Source: an uncultured Coxiella sp. (GTDB taxonomy: Bacteria; Pseudomonadota; Gammaproteobacteria; Coxiellales; Coxiellaceae). From it: 64,000 nt of DNA. The DNA is taken from NCBI GenBank assembly GCA_902623005.1, contig CACNSC010000005.1, positions 1 to 64,000 of the forward strand. The letters are read 5' to 3'. The position numbers and the translations under genes are program-made. This document shows positions 1-11,021 of this stretch, piece after piece (the first letter of the stretch is position 1; each line of letters starts with the position of its first letter). The notes beneath the pieces were generated by a model. It did no database searches. It had not been told where the DNA came from and worked only from the letters and a program-made list of their open reading frames with translations.

Positions 1-1011
1 CGCAGCATGGGTTCCCATTACAAAATCGGCTGCATCGTCAGGGTCTACTGAAAAAATCGCCTCTTGACCGGCTTGACCAGGTGCAACATATGGCGTCAAT
101 CGTATAAGGCTCAATGAAGAAGTATTACTTTGGGTACGCCATTCAGCCGTTATTGTGTCCCCATTATTTTTAGCTTGAGTGATTATTGGTACTTTTATAC
201 TAGGAATCGTGACGTGCACCTCTTTATTGAGGGTTGGCATGACTTCAGTTAACAAATGACCTGGAAGCACCTCCTCACCAACCACTGTTGGTAATTGAGT
301 GACTTGTCCCGATACGGGTGAGACAACGCTACAGCTCTTGATATTGATATCATCCTGGTCGATTTGGTGCTGAACTTTTTCAATACGGCTAGACAGTCTT
401 ACTAACTGCTGATGACTCTGATCCATTTCATGCAAACTGTCTTTGTATTGAATGGACCGAAGATTAAACTCACGCTGCTTTGCATTCAGCTCCTCTTGGC
501 TTACGTATGCCTGTCCTGTTAGCGACTGGTAACGTTTTAAGGAAGCTTGCACCAGATCCAGCAATTGCTTTTGATGCTTGATATTGTGTTGCAGTCGATC
601 GAGGTTGAGCTGCTCTGATGCCAACTCGGATTTAACATGTGTGAGATCAGCCTGATGGATTTTCTTGGTTAGTTGAAACTCATGATCGTCTAATTGAATA
701 AGCAATTGACCCGAAGCTACTTGATCACCCTCTTGTATATGAACCTCTTGGACGGAGGTTGATACTGCAGAGGAAAGCTGTACTAAACTCGAATGGTCAA
801 CTTTACCGTATAAAAATAGATGAGGCACATGTGAGCTTGCCTGAGGTAACGTAATGGCATGCACTGGCCATTGCTTTTCCTGAAAAGGTGAGCGTGATGC
901 TTGCACACGATAAACGTGCATGCCAATAAAAACCAAGCAGCCAATAAACAGGATAATAGCTGGAAGCATCCATGGTTTTTTTGCGCGAACCAATATGTTT
1001 TTAATTTTCAT
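1..1011 (-). CDS. HlyD/RND-type membrane fusion (periplasmic adaptor) protein, C-terminus truncated by window edge
   Basis: Hand translation from ATG at 1011 on the minus strand: MKIKNILVRAKKPWMLPAIILFIGCLVFIGMHVYRVQAS..., N-terminal TM, biotinyl-lipoyl-like VQEGDQVASGQLLIQLDD, coiled-coil hairpin, VVSPVSGQV; frame stays open to position 1. Confidence 0.85.
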   Translation of the reverse strand, partial: MKIKNILVRAKKPWMLPAIILFIGCLVFIGMHVYRVQASRSPFQEKQWPVHAITLPQASSHVPHLFLYGKVDHSSLVQLSSAVSTSVQEVHIQEGDQVASGQLLIQLDDHEFQLTKKIHQADLTHVKSELASEQLNLDRLQHNIKHQKQLLDLVQASLKRYQSLTGQAYVSQEELNAKQREFNLRSIQYKDSLHEMDQSHQQLVRLSSRIEKVQHQIDQDDINIKSCSVVSPVSGQVTQLPTVVGEEVLPGHLLTEVMPTLNKEVHVTIPSIKVPIITQAKNNGDTITAEWRTQSNTSSLSLIRLTPYVAPGQAGQEAIFSVDPDDAADFVMGTHAA

Positions 1012-1120
1012 CAGTACAATGAAGAAGTTAGGATATCTAATGATAGCTAAAAGCTAATGCCAAAGACAATCAAAGAGAATCCTTTAACCATTACACGCAC
1101 ACGCCTTAGGCATAGGAAAA

Positions 1121-1747
1121 TTAGTGATTTGAAAGTTCTTTACGGGCTTTAAACCAACGACGAATCACCGGTAGAACCGAAAGCAAAATAATTAGAGCTA
1201 AAATTGGCATGATGTACTTATCGATGGAAGGAACTTGCTTGCCTAAAAAATAACCTAGGCCACAAACGCTAAAAACCCAAACGACGGCACCAGAAAAATT
1301 ACACACCGTGTACCTTAAGTAAGGCATGCGCACCATGCCAGCAGTAACCGGTATGAACGAGCGAACAATGGGGATAAATCGACCAATAAACAACGAATGA
1401 ATGCCGTAACGAGCATAAAAGTCTTCAGTTTTCTCGAGATATCGTGCTTTAAAGTACCAGGTATCACCTTTTCTAGCCAACCAATGACCTAGGTATTTTC
1501 CAATCCAGTAAGCCACTACGTAGCCGACGAACGCTGTGATAATGAGCAATGGAACCACAATGTAAATATTGAGAATATTTCGTGACGCTAATATTCCGAC
1601 AGTAAACAAGAGGCTGTCACCAGGCAAGCAACAACCAATGATCAAACCCATCTCGAGCATGATAATGAGACAGAGTCCTGGATAACCAATCACTGGTACC
1701 CATGACATCAAGGCTTCGCTGGAGAATATTTGATCAAGCATTAGCAA
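1121..1747 (-). CDS. DedA family membrane protein
   Basis: 208 aa; DedA-like G-RFIP-VRSFIPVTAGMVRMPYLRYTVCNFSGAVVW motif. Confidence 0.88.
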   Translation of the reverse strand: MLMLDQIFSSEALMSWVPVIGYPGLCLIIMLEMGLIIGCCLPGDSLLFTVGILASRNILNIYIVVPLLIITAFVGYVVAYWIGKYLGHWLARKGDTWYFKARYLEKTEDFYARYGIHSLFIGRFIPIVRSFIPVTAGMVRMPYLRYTVCNFSGAVVWVFSVCGLGYFLGKQVPSIDKYIMPILALIILLSVLPVIRRWFKARKELSNH

Positions 1748-1791
1748 GTAACCTCTAAAAAACCTGTGTCAATATACACTGTAATTCCATG

Positions 1792-3804
1792 TTATTCGAT
1801 ACCCATCACGTGGTGCTGAATCCAAGTAATTTGATCCCTTATCTCTGTTGCTTGCTCAAACTCTAAATTTTCTGCGTGTTGCAACATCGATTTCTCCATG
1901 TCTGCAAGAGTCGCCGCCAATTGTTTGGGTGACATTTTCTGATAGCGCAGCGAAGCTTCCTGAATATGTTGAACTTTATCCTCTGCGGTCAAGCGCTCAT
2001 CAGCTTGCTCTGGCTCTATGATATCTCGAATACGCTTAGTCACAGAGCGAGGCGTGATTCCGTGTTCTTGATTATAATCCAATTGAATTTGTCGTCGGCG
2101 CTCACTCTCGTCCAAAGCCTGTCGCATCGAACCAGTTATTTTATCGGCATACAATATCGCCATGCCATTCAAATGTCTGGCAGCACGACCGATGGTCTGG
2201 ATTAATGAACGCGAAGAGCGCAAGAAACCCTCTTTATCGGCATCAAGAATGGCAACTAAAGAAACCTCGGGCATGTCCAAACCCTCACGCAATAGGTTAA
2301 TACCAACCAAGACGTCAAACACACCCAGACGTAAGTCACGAATAATCTCAACACGCTCAACCGTATCAATGTCTGAATGCAAATACCTAACTTTAATACC
2401 CTGCTCTTTGTAATAGTCAGTTAAATCCTCTGCCATTCGTTTGGTTAAAGTGGTTACCAAAACACGCTCTTTTTGTGCAATTCGCAAGTTAATTTCTGAG
2501 AGCAAGTCATCGACTTGAGTTTCAAGGGGCCTAACCTCAACGACTGGATCGATTAAGCCTGTCGGCCGCACCAGTAATTCCACAGTAGCATCAGAGTGCT
2601 CGTTCTCGTAGTTACCTGGTGTTGCTGAAACAAAGACGGTTTGTGGAGCAATACGTTCAAATTCATCAAAGGTAAGCGGACGATTATCCAAAGCACTGGG
2701 TAAACGAAAGCCATAATTGACTAAGTTTTCCTTACGCGCCCGATCACCTCTAGACATACCACCCACTTGAGGCACGGTAACGTGAGATTCATCAATAAAC
2801 ATCAAGCAATCTTTGGGTAGATAGTCCATTAAGGTGGGCGGTGCTTCACCTGGCGCCCTACCCGAAAGATAACGCGAGTAATTCTCAATACCGGTGCAAT
2901 AACCAAGCTCCAGCATCATTTCAATATCAAACCGTGTACGCTCTTCTAAACGCTGACTCTCAACAAGCTTATTAAGCTCATTGAGTTCTGCAAGACGGAT
3001 TGAGAGATCTTCTTTCACAGTGTCAATTGTTTGCAACAAGCGAGAACGCGGCGTGACATAGTGAGTTTTTGGGAAAATTGTTAAGCGTGGGACTTTGCGT
3101 ATAATGCGACTGGTTAGCGGATCAAAGAAGGATAAACTATCAACTTCATTATCAAACAACTCAATTCGAATTGCCTCTTTTTCAGAATCAGCTGGAAATA
3201 CATCAATCACATCTCCACGAACACGGTAGCGCGAACGTTCGAATACGTTGTCATCACGGGTGTACTGCATCTCTGCCAAACGTCGTAAAATATCCCGTTG
3301 ATCAATGCGCTCTCCACGACTCAAGTGCAATACCATACTTAAATAAGACTTCGGGTCACCCAAACCGTAGATAGCAGAAACCGTTGCCACTAAGATAACG
3401 TCTCGACGCTCCAAAATAGCTTTGGTGGCCGATAAACGCATCTGTTCGATATGCTGATTAACCGATGCATCTTTTTCAATATATGTACCCGAACTAGGGA
3501 CATAAGCTTCAGGCTGGTAATAATCATAATATGACACAAAGTATTCCACAGCATTGTGTGGAAAAAAATCACGCAACTCAGCATAAAGTTGAGCGGCCAA
3601 CGTCTTGTTAGGTGCTAAAACAATGGCGGGACGTTGTAACGTCTGGATAACATTCGCCACCACAAAGGTTTTACCTGAGCCAGTGACGCCTAATAATGTC
3701 TGTTGATAAATACCATCATTGATACCGCTAGTTATCGCCTCAATAGCAGCAGGCTGATGTCCAGTGGGCTTGAAAGGGGCTTCGAGCTGAAAAGGATTAG
3801 TCAT
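1792..3804 (-). CDS. uvrB: Excinuclease ABC subunit B
   Basis: 670 aa; [16 protein letters not shown] Walker [14 protein letters not shown]-terminal UVR motif. Confidence 0.98.
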   Translation of the reverse strand: MTNPFQLEAPFKPTGHQPAAIEAITSGINDGIYQQTLLGVTGSGKTFVVANVIQTLQRPAIVLAPNKTLAAQLYAELRDFFPHNAVEYFVSYYDYYQPEAYVPSSGTYIEKDASVNQHIEQMRLSATKAILERRDVILVATVSAIYGLGDPKSYLSMVLHLSRGERIDQRDILRRLAEMQYTRDDNVFERSRYRVRGDVIDVFPADSEKEAIRIELFDNEVDSLSFFDPLTSRIIRKVPRLTIFPKTHYVTPRSRLLQTIDTVKEDLSIRLAELNELNKLVESQRLEERTRFDIEMMLELGYCTGIENYSRYLSGRAPGEAPPTLMDYLPKDCLMFIDESHVTVPQVGGMSRGDRARKENLVNYGFRLPSALDNRPLTFDEFERIAPQTVFVSATPGNYENEHSDATVELLVRPTGLIDPVVEVRPLETQVDDLLSEINLRIAQKERVLVTTLTKRMAEDLTDYYKEQGIKVRYLHSDIDTVERVEIIRDLRLGVFDVLVGINLLREGLDMPEVSLVAILDADKEGFLRSSRSLIQTIGRAARHLNGMAILYADKITGSMRQALDESERRRQIQLDYNQEHGITPRSVTKRIRDIIEPEQADERLTAEDKVQHIQEASLRYQKMSPKQLAATLADMEKSMLQHAENLEFEQATEIRDQITWIQHHVMGIE

Positions 3805-3950
3805 GTTACTTACCGAGTTACAGTCTAAATACGCTGAAAATCAATGCTCATGGCAGCTTGGACCATCCTTAGATTACAACCATAGCGAAGTTTGCTAGGC
3901 TAACAATCGACAGGGAGAGATTCAAGCCACAACTGCCAGGGACACAAGCC

Positions 3951-5759
3951 ATGAGCATACCGATATTATGGGTCATAGCCGGCATTGCGACCATCACCTT
4001 ACTGGTGCAATGGCTTGCTTGGTGGATTAAAACGCCTGCCATTCTTTTTTTACTCTTGATTGGCTTACTGATCGGACCGGTGTTTGGCTGGTTCTCGCCC
4101 AATCAAGTATTTGGCACCCTACTCAACCCGATGATTTCCTTATCAGTTGCGGTGATTCTTTTTGAGGGTAGCCTAACACTCAACGTGCAACACATTCGCG
4201 GTTTAGAGGGAGTCATTCGAAACCTATTAACCTTGGGTATCGCAATCACCTGGTTACTCACTGCTGTGTTTTGCCACTATCTCATCGGATTGACTTGGGC
4301 TATTGCATTATTACTAGGCGCAATATGCACGATCACAGGGCCAACGGTTGTGCTGCCGATGTTGCGCACCATTTCACCTAACCAACAACTCACCAATATT
4401 TTACGCTGGGAAAGTATTGGTGCTGATCCAATCGGTGCACTGTTGGCGATTATAGTTTTGGCCGGAACGCTAACCTTTCAGCACCACGAGCCTGGCTTAC
4501 TATTTTTATTATCAAGCTTAGAGACCTTAGTCATCGGTATTGGTGTTGGTATTGTGTTTGGGTATTTTTTAGGTAAGGCATTACAGCTGCAATGGATTCC
4601 AGACTTTCTACATAATGTTGCCACGTTATGTATTGTGTTGTTTGCTTACGCGCTAGCCAGCTCGCTAAAGGAGAGCGCAGGGTTGTTGAGTGTCACATTG
4701 ATGGGTCTGTGGTTAGCCAACCGGCATGAACAAATTGCTAGTGATTTATTGGGTTTTAAAGAAAGCCTGAGCATTTTGCTCATCTCAGGATTATTTCTAC
4801 TGATTGCAGCTCAAATGAATCTGAGTCAGACCATTGAATTAATCCTACCAGCCTGTGTGATTCTGCTGGCCCTACAATTTATCATCAGACCCATTAGCGT
4901 CGCATGCTGCACATTCAAAAGCGAACTTAGTTTCAAGGAAAAATTGTTTCTTGCGTGGTTAGCACCCAAAGGTATTGTTTCAGCGTCTGTGGCTGCCTTA
5001 TTTGTGATACAACTGGAAAACAGTCAGGTGACTCAAGCATCCATTTTACTACAACTTGTTTTACTGATTATTATTGGCACCGTACTATTCCAAGGCGTCA
5101 CGGCTTTGCCATTAGCACGCAAACTTGGCGTCTGTGATCCAGAACCCAATGGTATTCTCATCATTGGCGCTAATCCCGTTGCTCAGTCGATTGGTAAAGC
5201 ATTGCAAGATCAAGGGATACGCGTGTTGCTCACCGCCTTTGAATGGCATCACAGCCACACTGCGAGAATGTCTGGACTACCCATCTATTACGGCAACCCA
5301 ATCTCCGATCATGCCGACAGGCATTTGGATCTCATCGGACTCGGAAAACTATTCAGTCTGTCCCACTACAACGATCTCAATGCATTGGCAGCAGTACGTT
5401 ACACTAAAGAGTTTGGTAAACGTGACGTCTACGCCATGCCCGTTTCTGATCATCACGCTGACTCAATGTCTGATAAACACGACGTTGCTAAAAGACACCA
5501 CGGACGGACGTTATTCACAAAAGACATCACGCTGGATAGCTTTCAACACACTCTCAATCAAGGTGGTGCAGTTCGAAGCACCACCTTGAGCGATAACTTC
5601 ACGCTGGATGATTACAACGCTCAATATGGCGAGCAAGCCTTGCTCTTATTTGCAATTAACCCAAAAGGACGCTTGCACATTTACACCAGCGAACAAAGCC
5701 CAAAACCGGCGAACGGTTGGACCCTCATCAGCCTGATAAAATCCGATCTCTCAAGTTGA
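3951..5759 (+). CDS. Cation:proton antiporter (CPA family) with C-terminal Rossmann/TrkA-N-like domain
   Basis: 602 aa; multi-TM antiporter followed by GILIIGANPVAQSIGKALQDQGI nucleotide-binding-like motif. Confidence 0.85.
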   Translation: MSIPILWVIAGIATITLLVQWLAWWIKTPAILFLLLIGLLIGPVFGWFSPNQVFGTLLNPMISLSVAVILFEGSLTLNVQHIRGLEGVIRNLLTLGIAITWLLTAVFCHYLIGLTWAIALLLGAICTITGPTVVLPMLRTISPNQQLTNILRWESIGADPIGALLAIIVLAGTLTFQHHEPGLLFLLSSLETLVIGIGVGIVFGYFLGKALQLQWIPDFLHNVATLCIVLFAYALASSLKESAGLLSVTLMGLWLANRHEQIASDLLGFKESLSILLISGLFLLIAAQMNLSQTIELILPACVILLALQFIIRPISVACCTFKSELSFKEKLFLAWLAPKGIVSASVAALFVIQLENSQVTQASILLQLVLLIIIGTVLFQGVTALPLARKLGVCDPEPNGILIIGANPVAQSIGKALQDQGIRVLLTAFEWHHSHTARMSGLPIYYGNPISDHADRHLDLIGLGKLFSLSHYNDLNALAAVRYTKEFGKRDVYAMPVSDHHADSMSDKHDVAKRHHGRTLFTKDITLDSFQHTLNQGGAVRSTTLSDNFTLDDYNAQYGEQALLLFAINPKGRLHIYTSEQSPKPANGWTLISLIKSDLSS

Positions 5760-5811
5760 CTTCCCCGGTCATTCATATAATCATTTGTGCAATTTTAGCA
5801 GGAGAGCAACC

Positions 5812-7005
5812 ATGAGTTTAACATTGTCTGATCGCGTGCAATCGATTCAACCCTCAGCAACCATCGCGATGAATGTCAAAGCCAAAGCTCTGGCCGCCCA
5901 AGGCGTCTCTGTGATCAATCTCAGTGTTGGAGAACCTGACTTTGACACGCCTGACTTTATCCAACAAGCAGCGATTACTGCTTTACAACAGGGGCAAACC
6001 CGATACACAGCTGCTGATGGCTCACCAGCACTCAAACAAGCGATTGCTCAAAAACTGCAGCGTGACAACAATTTACACTATGATACATCGGATATTTTGG
6101 TTACCTCCGGTGCTAAACAAGCTTTGTACAATGCCATGCAAGCCTTACTCAATCCCGGTGACGAGGTCATCATTCCGGCACCTTACTGGGTCTCTTATCC
6201 AGACATGGTCTTACTGACTGGCGCCAAACCTGTGATCATCTCAGCAGGTATCGAGCAAGGCTATAAGATAACAGCACAACAACTTGAACATGCGATCACT
6301 GAAAAAACTCGCATGTTTATCATCAACAGTCCCAGTAACCCTACGGGTGCCTGCTACCAGGCCGAGGAATTAATGCAACTGGCAGAAGTACTTAACAAAC
6401 ACCCTCACATTGTTGTCTTAAGTGATGATATTTATGAATACATTCAATTCGGTGATCAAGCTTTCAGTAATCTGGTCAACGTCTGTCCTGAACTTAAGCC
6501 ACAAACCATTATCGTCAATGGTGTTTCAAAATCCCATGCCATGACTGGCTGGCGTATTGGCTATGCTGCTGGGCCAAGTTCAGCTTTAACTGCGATGAAG
6601 AAGCTGCAATCACAAAGCACCTCGTGTGCGAATTCGATTGCACAGGCGGCATCGGTGGCCGCACTAGAGGCACCTCGTGAGCAGTTTTTTATGCCCATGC
6701 TTGAGGCCTATCAAGCTCGTCATGATTGGTTATACGACTCTATTAAAAATATAGATGGTTTTGATGCCATCCCTGCTCAAGGAACCTTCTACATGTTTAT
6801 TCATGTGCAAGCAGCCATTGATCATTTAAAGCTCGAAGATGATGTTGCGTTCGCAACTTACTTATTGGAGCAAGCACACGTGGCAACGGTTCCCGGTACT
6901 GCATTTGGCTCACCCGGATACTTGAGACTCTCATTTGCAACCAGCTTAGAAGCCCTTCAGGAAGCAATAAGTCGAATAAAAAAAGCTATTACCAAGATAG
7001 ATTAA
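5812..7005 (+). CDS. Pyridoxal-phosphate aspartate aminotransferase family
   Basis: Class I aminotransferase; VNGVSKSHAMTGWRIGY PLP lysine motif; ATG at 5812 preceded by AGGAG, so start moved from ORF start 5785. Confidence 0.93.
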   Translation: MSLTLSDRVQSIQPSATIAMNVKAKALAAQGVSVINLSVGEPDFDTPDFIQQAAITALQQGQTRYTAADGSPALKQAIAQKLQRDNNLHYDTSDILVTSGAKQALYNAMQALLNPGDEVIIPAPYWVSYPDMVLLTGAKPVIISAGIEQGYKITAQQLEHAITEKTRMFIINSPSNPTGACYQAEELMQLAEVLNKHPHIVVLSDDIYEYIQFGDQAFSNLVNVCPELKPQTIIVNGVSKSHAMTGWRIGYAAGPSSALTAMKKLQSQSTSCANSIAQAASVAALEAPREQFFMPMLEAYQARHDWLYDSIKNIDGFDAIPAQGTFYMFIHVQAAIDHLKLEDDVAFATYLLEQAHVATVPGTAFGSPGYLRLSFATSLEALQEAISRIKKAITKID

Positions 7006-7059
7006 AAGCGTTCAAACAATTAACAACTTATTAGGCGAATAAAAAACTAAAAAAAAACG

Positions 7060-7093
7060 TTGACCGTGACATAGACCACTATTACTATGTCAC
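7060..7093 (+). promoter_or_regulatory. Sigma70-like promoter of tRNA-Asn overlapped by a perfect 9-bp inverted repeat
   Basis: TTGACC (7060-7065), 17 nt, TACTAT (7083-7088); GTGACATAG (7066-7074) and CTATGTCAC (7085-7093) are exact reverse complements. Confidence 0.7.
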
Positions 7094-7113
7094 ACCATCA
7101 AGCTTATCAATAT

Positions 7114-7188
<75 letters not shown>

Positions 7189-7306
7189 CTCTTTAGCTAC
7201 CGACCCATCTTGAAAATTTATTAAACAGCTTGTTCGCCTTTTTTGCTCTCTCTAGACAGTCTCCGCTAAATAACGATACTATGGATTTTTTTCAAGGTAC
7301 GTTATT

Positions 7307-8056
7307 ATGACCAGATATCTTTTACGCTATTTAACAACACTGCTTCTAGTGCTAACGCCTATTTTTTCATCCGCTGAACAACTTTATCAAGTTGAGTTAA
7401 TTATCTTCTCCCACCCATTATCGAAAGGCATTAGCCAAGAGCGATGGCCGCAAGACAGTGTTATGTTACCAAACTTTGATAACACCGTTTCACTGATGGC
7501 TAACTCTGAATCTTCAGATCAAAATATGGATCTAGAAAAACAATTAGACGCATCAGTTCCCCATCAAATACCGCCTTCACAATGGCAGTTAGTCTCTGAA
7601 GAGCAGCATTTACGCAGACATCCTGATTACCATATCCTCTATCATCAAGCCTGGCAGCAAACCCTGCCACCCTCCTCGAACCCAATCCGTATTCACTTGT
7701 ACGGTGGTGAAGGCTTCAAAAGCGGCGGCAAAGCTGTGGTATTTCATCGTAGCGATGATAACAACAGTGATGAAAGTAATTATGCGGATGCTGACACTTG
7801 GCAAGTCGATGGGACTTTGTCACTCTATCTCAACCGCTATATCAATTCGAGTTTTGACCTTCGGTTTGCTATGCCAAGCAAACAATTTAATGGATTAAAT
7901 CACAACAACAATCCAGCCGAGGAGTCATCCCAAGCATTTACGTACATTGCACTGAAACAGTCTAGGCGAACGCGTAGTAATGAGCTCAACTACATTGATC
8001 ATCCTGTGTATGGCATTTTAATGAAAGTAACGCCAGTTGAAACAAAGACTGTCTAA
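7307..8056 (+). CDS. CsiV-like periplasmic protein
   Basis: 249 aa; signal peptide followed by LYQVELIIFSHP, typical of CsiV-family starts; SRRTRSNELNYIDHPVYGILMKVTP near C-terminus. Confidence 0.6.
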   Translation: MTRYLLRYLTTLLLVLTPIFSSAEQLYQVELIIFSHPLSKGISQERWPQDSVMLPNFDNTVSLMANSESSDQNMDLEKQLDASVPHQIPPSQWQLVSEEQHLRRHPDYHILYHQAWQQTLPPSSNPIRIHLYGGEGFKSGGKAVVFHRSDDNNSDESNYADADTWQVDGTLSLYLNRYINSSFDLRFAMPSKQFNGLNHNNNPAEESSQAFTYIALKQSRRTRSNELNYIDHPVYGILMKVTPVETKTV

Positions 8057-8119
8057 AAAAACACCCCCAAAAGACGTATCAAATTGAATAAATGCAAGCA
8101 TCGCTATCGCATAAAAATA

Positions 8120-8146
8120 GGCCCAAGCAAACAAACCGCTTGGGCC
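8120..8146 (-). terminator. Rho-independent terminator for the 8168..8956 gene
   Basis: GGCCCAAGC-9 nt-GCTTGGGCC followed on the minus strand by TATTTTTAT. Confidence 0.8.
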
Positions 8147-8167
8147 CAGTGAATTCAGACACTAATA

Positions 8168-8956
8168 TTATTTAGAATCTGCGACGACTTGAAAATCATC
8201 GATCAACTTTTGATCTGGCTCATGGTAAGAAAAACTGTTGCGACCAGTTTGATTGAGTAATTGCTGTTTTATATCACTTGCTTGTTGCTTTGAAACAACC
8301 TTATTGTTCACTACGACAAGGTAGTCCGGCAACCAATTAAATTCCATCAACACTCTATATTGCTTAAACTCTTCGGGACTGGTGTTATAGTTATTGACAA
8401 ACGCGGCTGTGGCTTTATTCGCTTCAAAATCAGCAACTTCTTTTTTATCGGTCGTGCTGTTCATCAGATTAATATTGTTTTTTTTAAAAAACTCACCCAG
8501 CACGTATTGTGGATAAATAAATGTCGAAAAAGACGATTTTTTACCGGTCAATATGGTAGAGTCGCTTAAATCTGCTAGAGAATACACATTAGAATCTTTT
8601 TTAACAACCAAGTACGAACTGTAGCCTTCATTCGCGCCTGAATCACTATCTGATATCTGCGCAATCACCTGAAACTGACTTTGGTTATCGTCAAAATATT
8701 GCAGTGTTTTAAACGGTACTAAAGCAACCGTCCAATCATTTTCAGGACGATTATTTGCAAATCCATACGCACATAATGATGATTGCTCAGTAGCCTTAGC
8801 GGCATCGTGAGCAAGCTCCGTCATATACGGTGGTGGATTATTGATTACAGATTGTGAATCATCACACGCTTTAAAAAAATAGCCTGACCAAGAGGTAGCA
8901 AACGCCGTTGAGGCAAAACCTAACGACAATACAATTCCGAATACTGTTTTCTTCAT
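8168..8956 (-). CDS. PhnD-like periplasmic substrate-binding protein
   Basis: Signal peptide MKKTVFGIVLSLGFASTAFA; EGYSSYLVVKKDSNVYSLADLSDSTI; start moved to MKKT at 8956. Confidence 0.65.
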   Translation of the reverse strand: MKKTVFGIVLSLGFASTAFATSWSGYFFKACDDSQSVINNPPPYMTELAHDAAKATEQSSLCAYGFANNRPENDWTVALVPFKTLQYFDDNQSQFQVIAQISDSDSGANEGYSSYLVVKKDSNVYSLADLSDSTILTGKKSSFSTFIYPQYVLGEFFKKNNINLMNSTTDKKEVADFEANKATAAFVNNYNTSPEEFKQYRVLMEFNWLPDYLVVVNNKVVSKQQASDIKQQLLNQTGRNSFSYHEPDQKLIDDFQVVADSK

Positions 8957-9111
8957 GAATGAATAGTCCTTTTTTGTATTACAAAGCAATAAGTTATCTC
9001 TATATGTGCAAAGAAGCAAGCTTACCTAATCACCGATAGCTGAGTACATTTTTTGAAAAAAAAATACATCTTTCCTACAATCAGCCATGCTATCAGACAC
9101 GGAGAGATAAA

Positions 9112-9381
9112 ATGCCCCAGACAAAATACATGCACTGTATAATGATCAGTTTTATTTTGAGCGTAAGTTTACTCGCACCATTAACGCATGCCTCAAAACT
9201 TTACAAATACAGTGTGAATGACTCCATATCAAGCAAACCAGAAGTAAAAACAGTAAGCACATCTCGAGTGAAAAAGTTCGCCATGGGTAACTATGTTGGA
9301 GGATACACTAGAGACACAGAACACCCTGCTGCAATGCAAAAAAACACCGCGGGTGTGATGGTCAATCTTCGACTTCGTTGA
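9112..9381 (+). CDS. Small secreted hypothetical protein
   Basis: 89 aa with N-terminal signal-like hydrophobic segment; GGAGAG-type SD before ATG. Confidence 0.55.
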   Translation: MPQTKYMHCIMISFILSVSLLAPLTHASKLYKYSVNDSISSKPEVKTVSTSRVKKFAMGNYVGGYTRDTEHPAAMQKNTAGVMVNLRLR

Positions 9382-9383
9382 AA

Positions 9384-10568
9384 TTATTTCATTGGTAGAA
9401 ACGATAACAATACGGCAAGAAAGATCAAAGACATCAAAGCAATCGGCAAAACAATTGCGCCATGAACAAGAAAATGAGTCATGATAGGGAGTGTTATGCT
9501 CGCCAAGATTAAACCAAAAGATGAAAATAATGATGATGCTATCGCTGAATTTTTTGAAATTTGCAACAAGTACATAGACGCATTAGCTATCACCATAGAA
9601 GCAGCAGTGAATATGCCAATAGCCGGTAAAACTAATTCCCAGACAGAAAACGAAAACAACAATAATCCAAAGAGTGTTGCAGCACTGAGTATTGCGATTA
9701 TCATTCCAACTCGTATCACCCATGCCTGATGAAAATACTGATTCAAAATTACGCTCATTAACGCACCGATAAATAAACCCGATGAGGGTATACATATTAA
9801 AAAACCGTAGGTTTCTGAGGATTCATGTAAAATATTTTCTGCTATTAAAGTACTAATGGTATTAAAGATATAAATTGAACTCATCGCTACAGCAAGGATT
9901 ATTAATAATTGTATGAAATACAATGAACGTAATTCACTACCATACTGAAAAAAAACTTTAATTAAGTTAAGCGGTTCAACACTATCGTGGGGTAACTTCG
10001 AAATGGTAAAAGTAACTAGACACCCAACGAAATTCAATATACAGATAATAATAAAAATAGAGAAAACCCCTAGATGCCCAATCACTAGACCAGCACAAGT
10101 TAATGATAATGCTGGAGCAAACATGAAAAATGGAACCACGCAAGAGTATAAGATACGCGCTGTTTTTGGCGGATAACTTTTTTGCATCAATATCATGCTA
10201 ATAACGAGACCACTGCCAACCCCGATACCTAATATAGCTCGCCCGATGAACATTAGGATTAACAGCTTAAGTACGTATCCAATCACGCAGACTATAGAGC
10301 CCACAAGACCAAATGACATAAAGTATCTCAATGCAACAACCAAACCAAAATGGTTAGCAATTGGTGCATACAATAATGCGCCAATCCCGTAAGCGAATGA
10401 ACAAGTGGCAATAATCCACTGCGTGGTAGTGAGCGAGTCAGCAAAAAAATGCGATAACTGAGGTAATGCTGGCTCTGGGAACACAATGAAAAAAGGAATT
10501 AAGCTCGAAAGAAAAATGAGCTTCCAAATTTGAGGGGGCGTCTGTGTAGAGGAGGTAACCATATCCAT
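9384..10568 (-). CDS. MFS transporter (drug:H+ antiporter-like)
   Basis: 394 aa multi-TM; TTQWIIATCSFAYGIGALLYAPIANHFG and GRAILGIGVGSG motifs. Confidence 0.85.
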   Translation of the reverse strand: MDMVTSSTQTPPQIWKLIFLSSLIPFFIVFPEPALPQLSHFFADSLTTTQWIIATCSFAYGIGALLYAPIANHFGLVVALRYFMSFGLVGSIVCVIGYVLKLLILMFIGRAILGIGVGSGLVISMILMQKSYPPKTARILYSCVVPFFMFAPALSLTCAGLVIGHLGVFSIFIIICILNFVGCLVTFTISKLPHDSVEPLNLIKVFFQYGSELRSLYFIQLLIILAVAMSSIYIFNTISTLIAENILHESSETYGFLICIPSSGLFIGALMSVILNQYFHQAWVIRVGMIIAILSAATLFGLLLFSFSVWELVLPAIGIFTAASMVIANASMYLLQISKNSAIASSLFSSFGLILASITLPIMTHFLVHGAIVLPIALMSLIFLAVLLSFLPMK

Positions 10569-10677
10569 AGAATAGTCTATTAATTATTAAAAATCAGTAA
10601 CATAAAAAAAATATCTACAATTTTTTCGGATTTGATCTAAAATAAAAACTAATTATTGTGAATTAAAAGGAATCACC

Positions 10678-10992
10678 ATGGACCAATGGCACTCAAAAGC
10701 TCTAGCGATTTTTATTGGCATCTCGTCTGCATTTGTACTCACTTACCCGACGTTTGCTAAACCCAATACAGCTACGACGCCAACCAATTGTTATAATTTA
10801 GCCGACAAAGAGGCTTGCACCAGCAGCTATCAAATGTTTTGCAATGATTATAACCAAGATATCTATTCATCTAATGGATGCTCTAAATGGGGACTTATTC
10901 GATGCAATTGGGTTACAAATAAAGAAGATGACAAGGTCTTAACCTGGTGCATGCCTACTGGAAAAATCTATAAGTTTTCTTCCATTCAATAA
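10678..10992 (+). CDS. Small secreted cysteine-rich hypothetical protein
   Basis: 104 aa; signal peptide, then six Cys in the predicted mature region. Confidence 0.55.
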   Translation: MDQWHSKALAIFIGISSAFVLTYPTFAKPNTATTPTNCYNLADKEACTSSYQMFCNDYNQDIYSSNGCSKWGLIRCNWVTNKEDDKVLTWCMPTGKIYKFSSIQ

Positions 10993-11021
10993 GACATCTA
11001 TCCAGCTTTAGAATAAATTCG

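Noticed and set aside
3171-3374. ORF-track entries antisense to uvrB (for example 67, 79 and 83 aa)
   Set aside because: Fully inside a well-supported conserved CDS on the other strand; typical shadow ORFs.
5125-5589. 154-aa ORF overlapping the antiporter gene in another frame
   Set aside because: Low-complexity shadow of a clear antiporter CDS; no domain or SD evidence.
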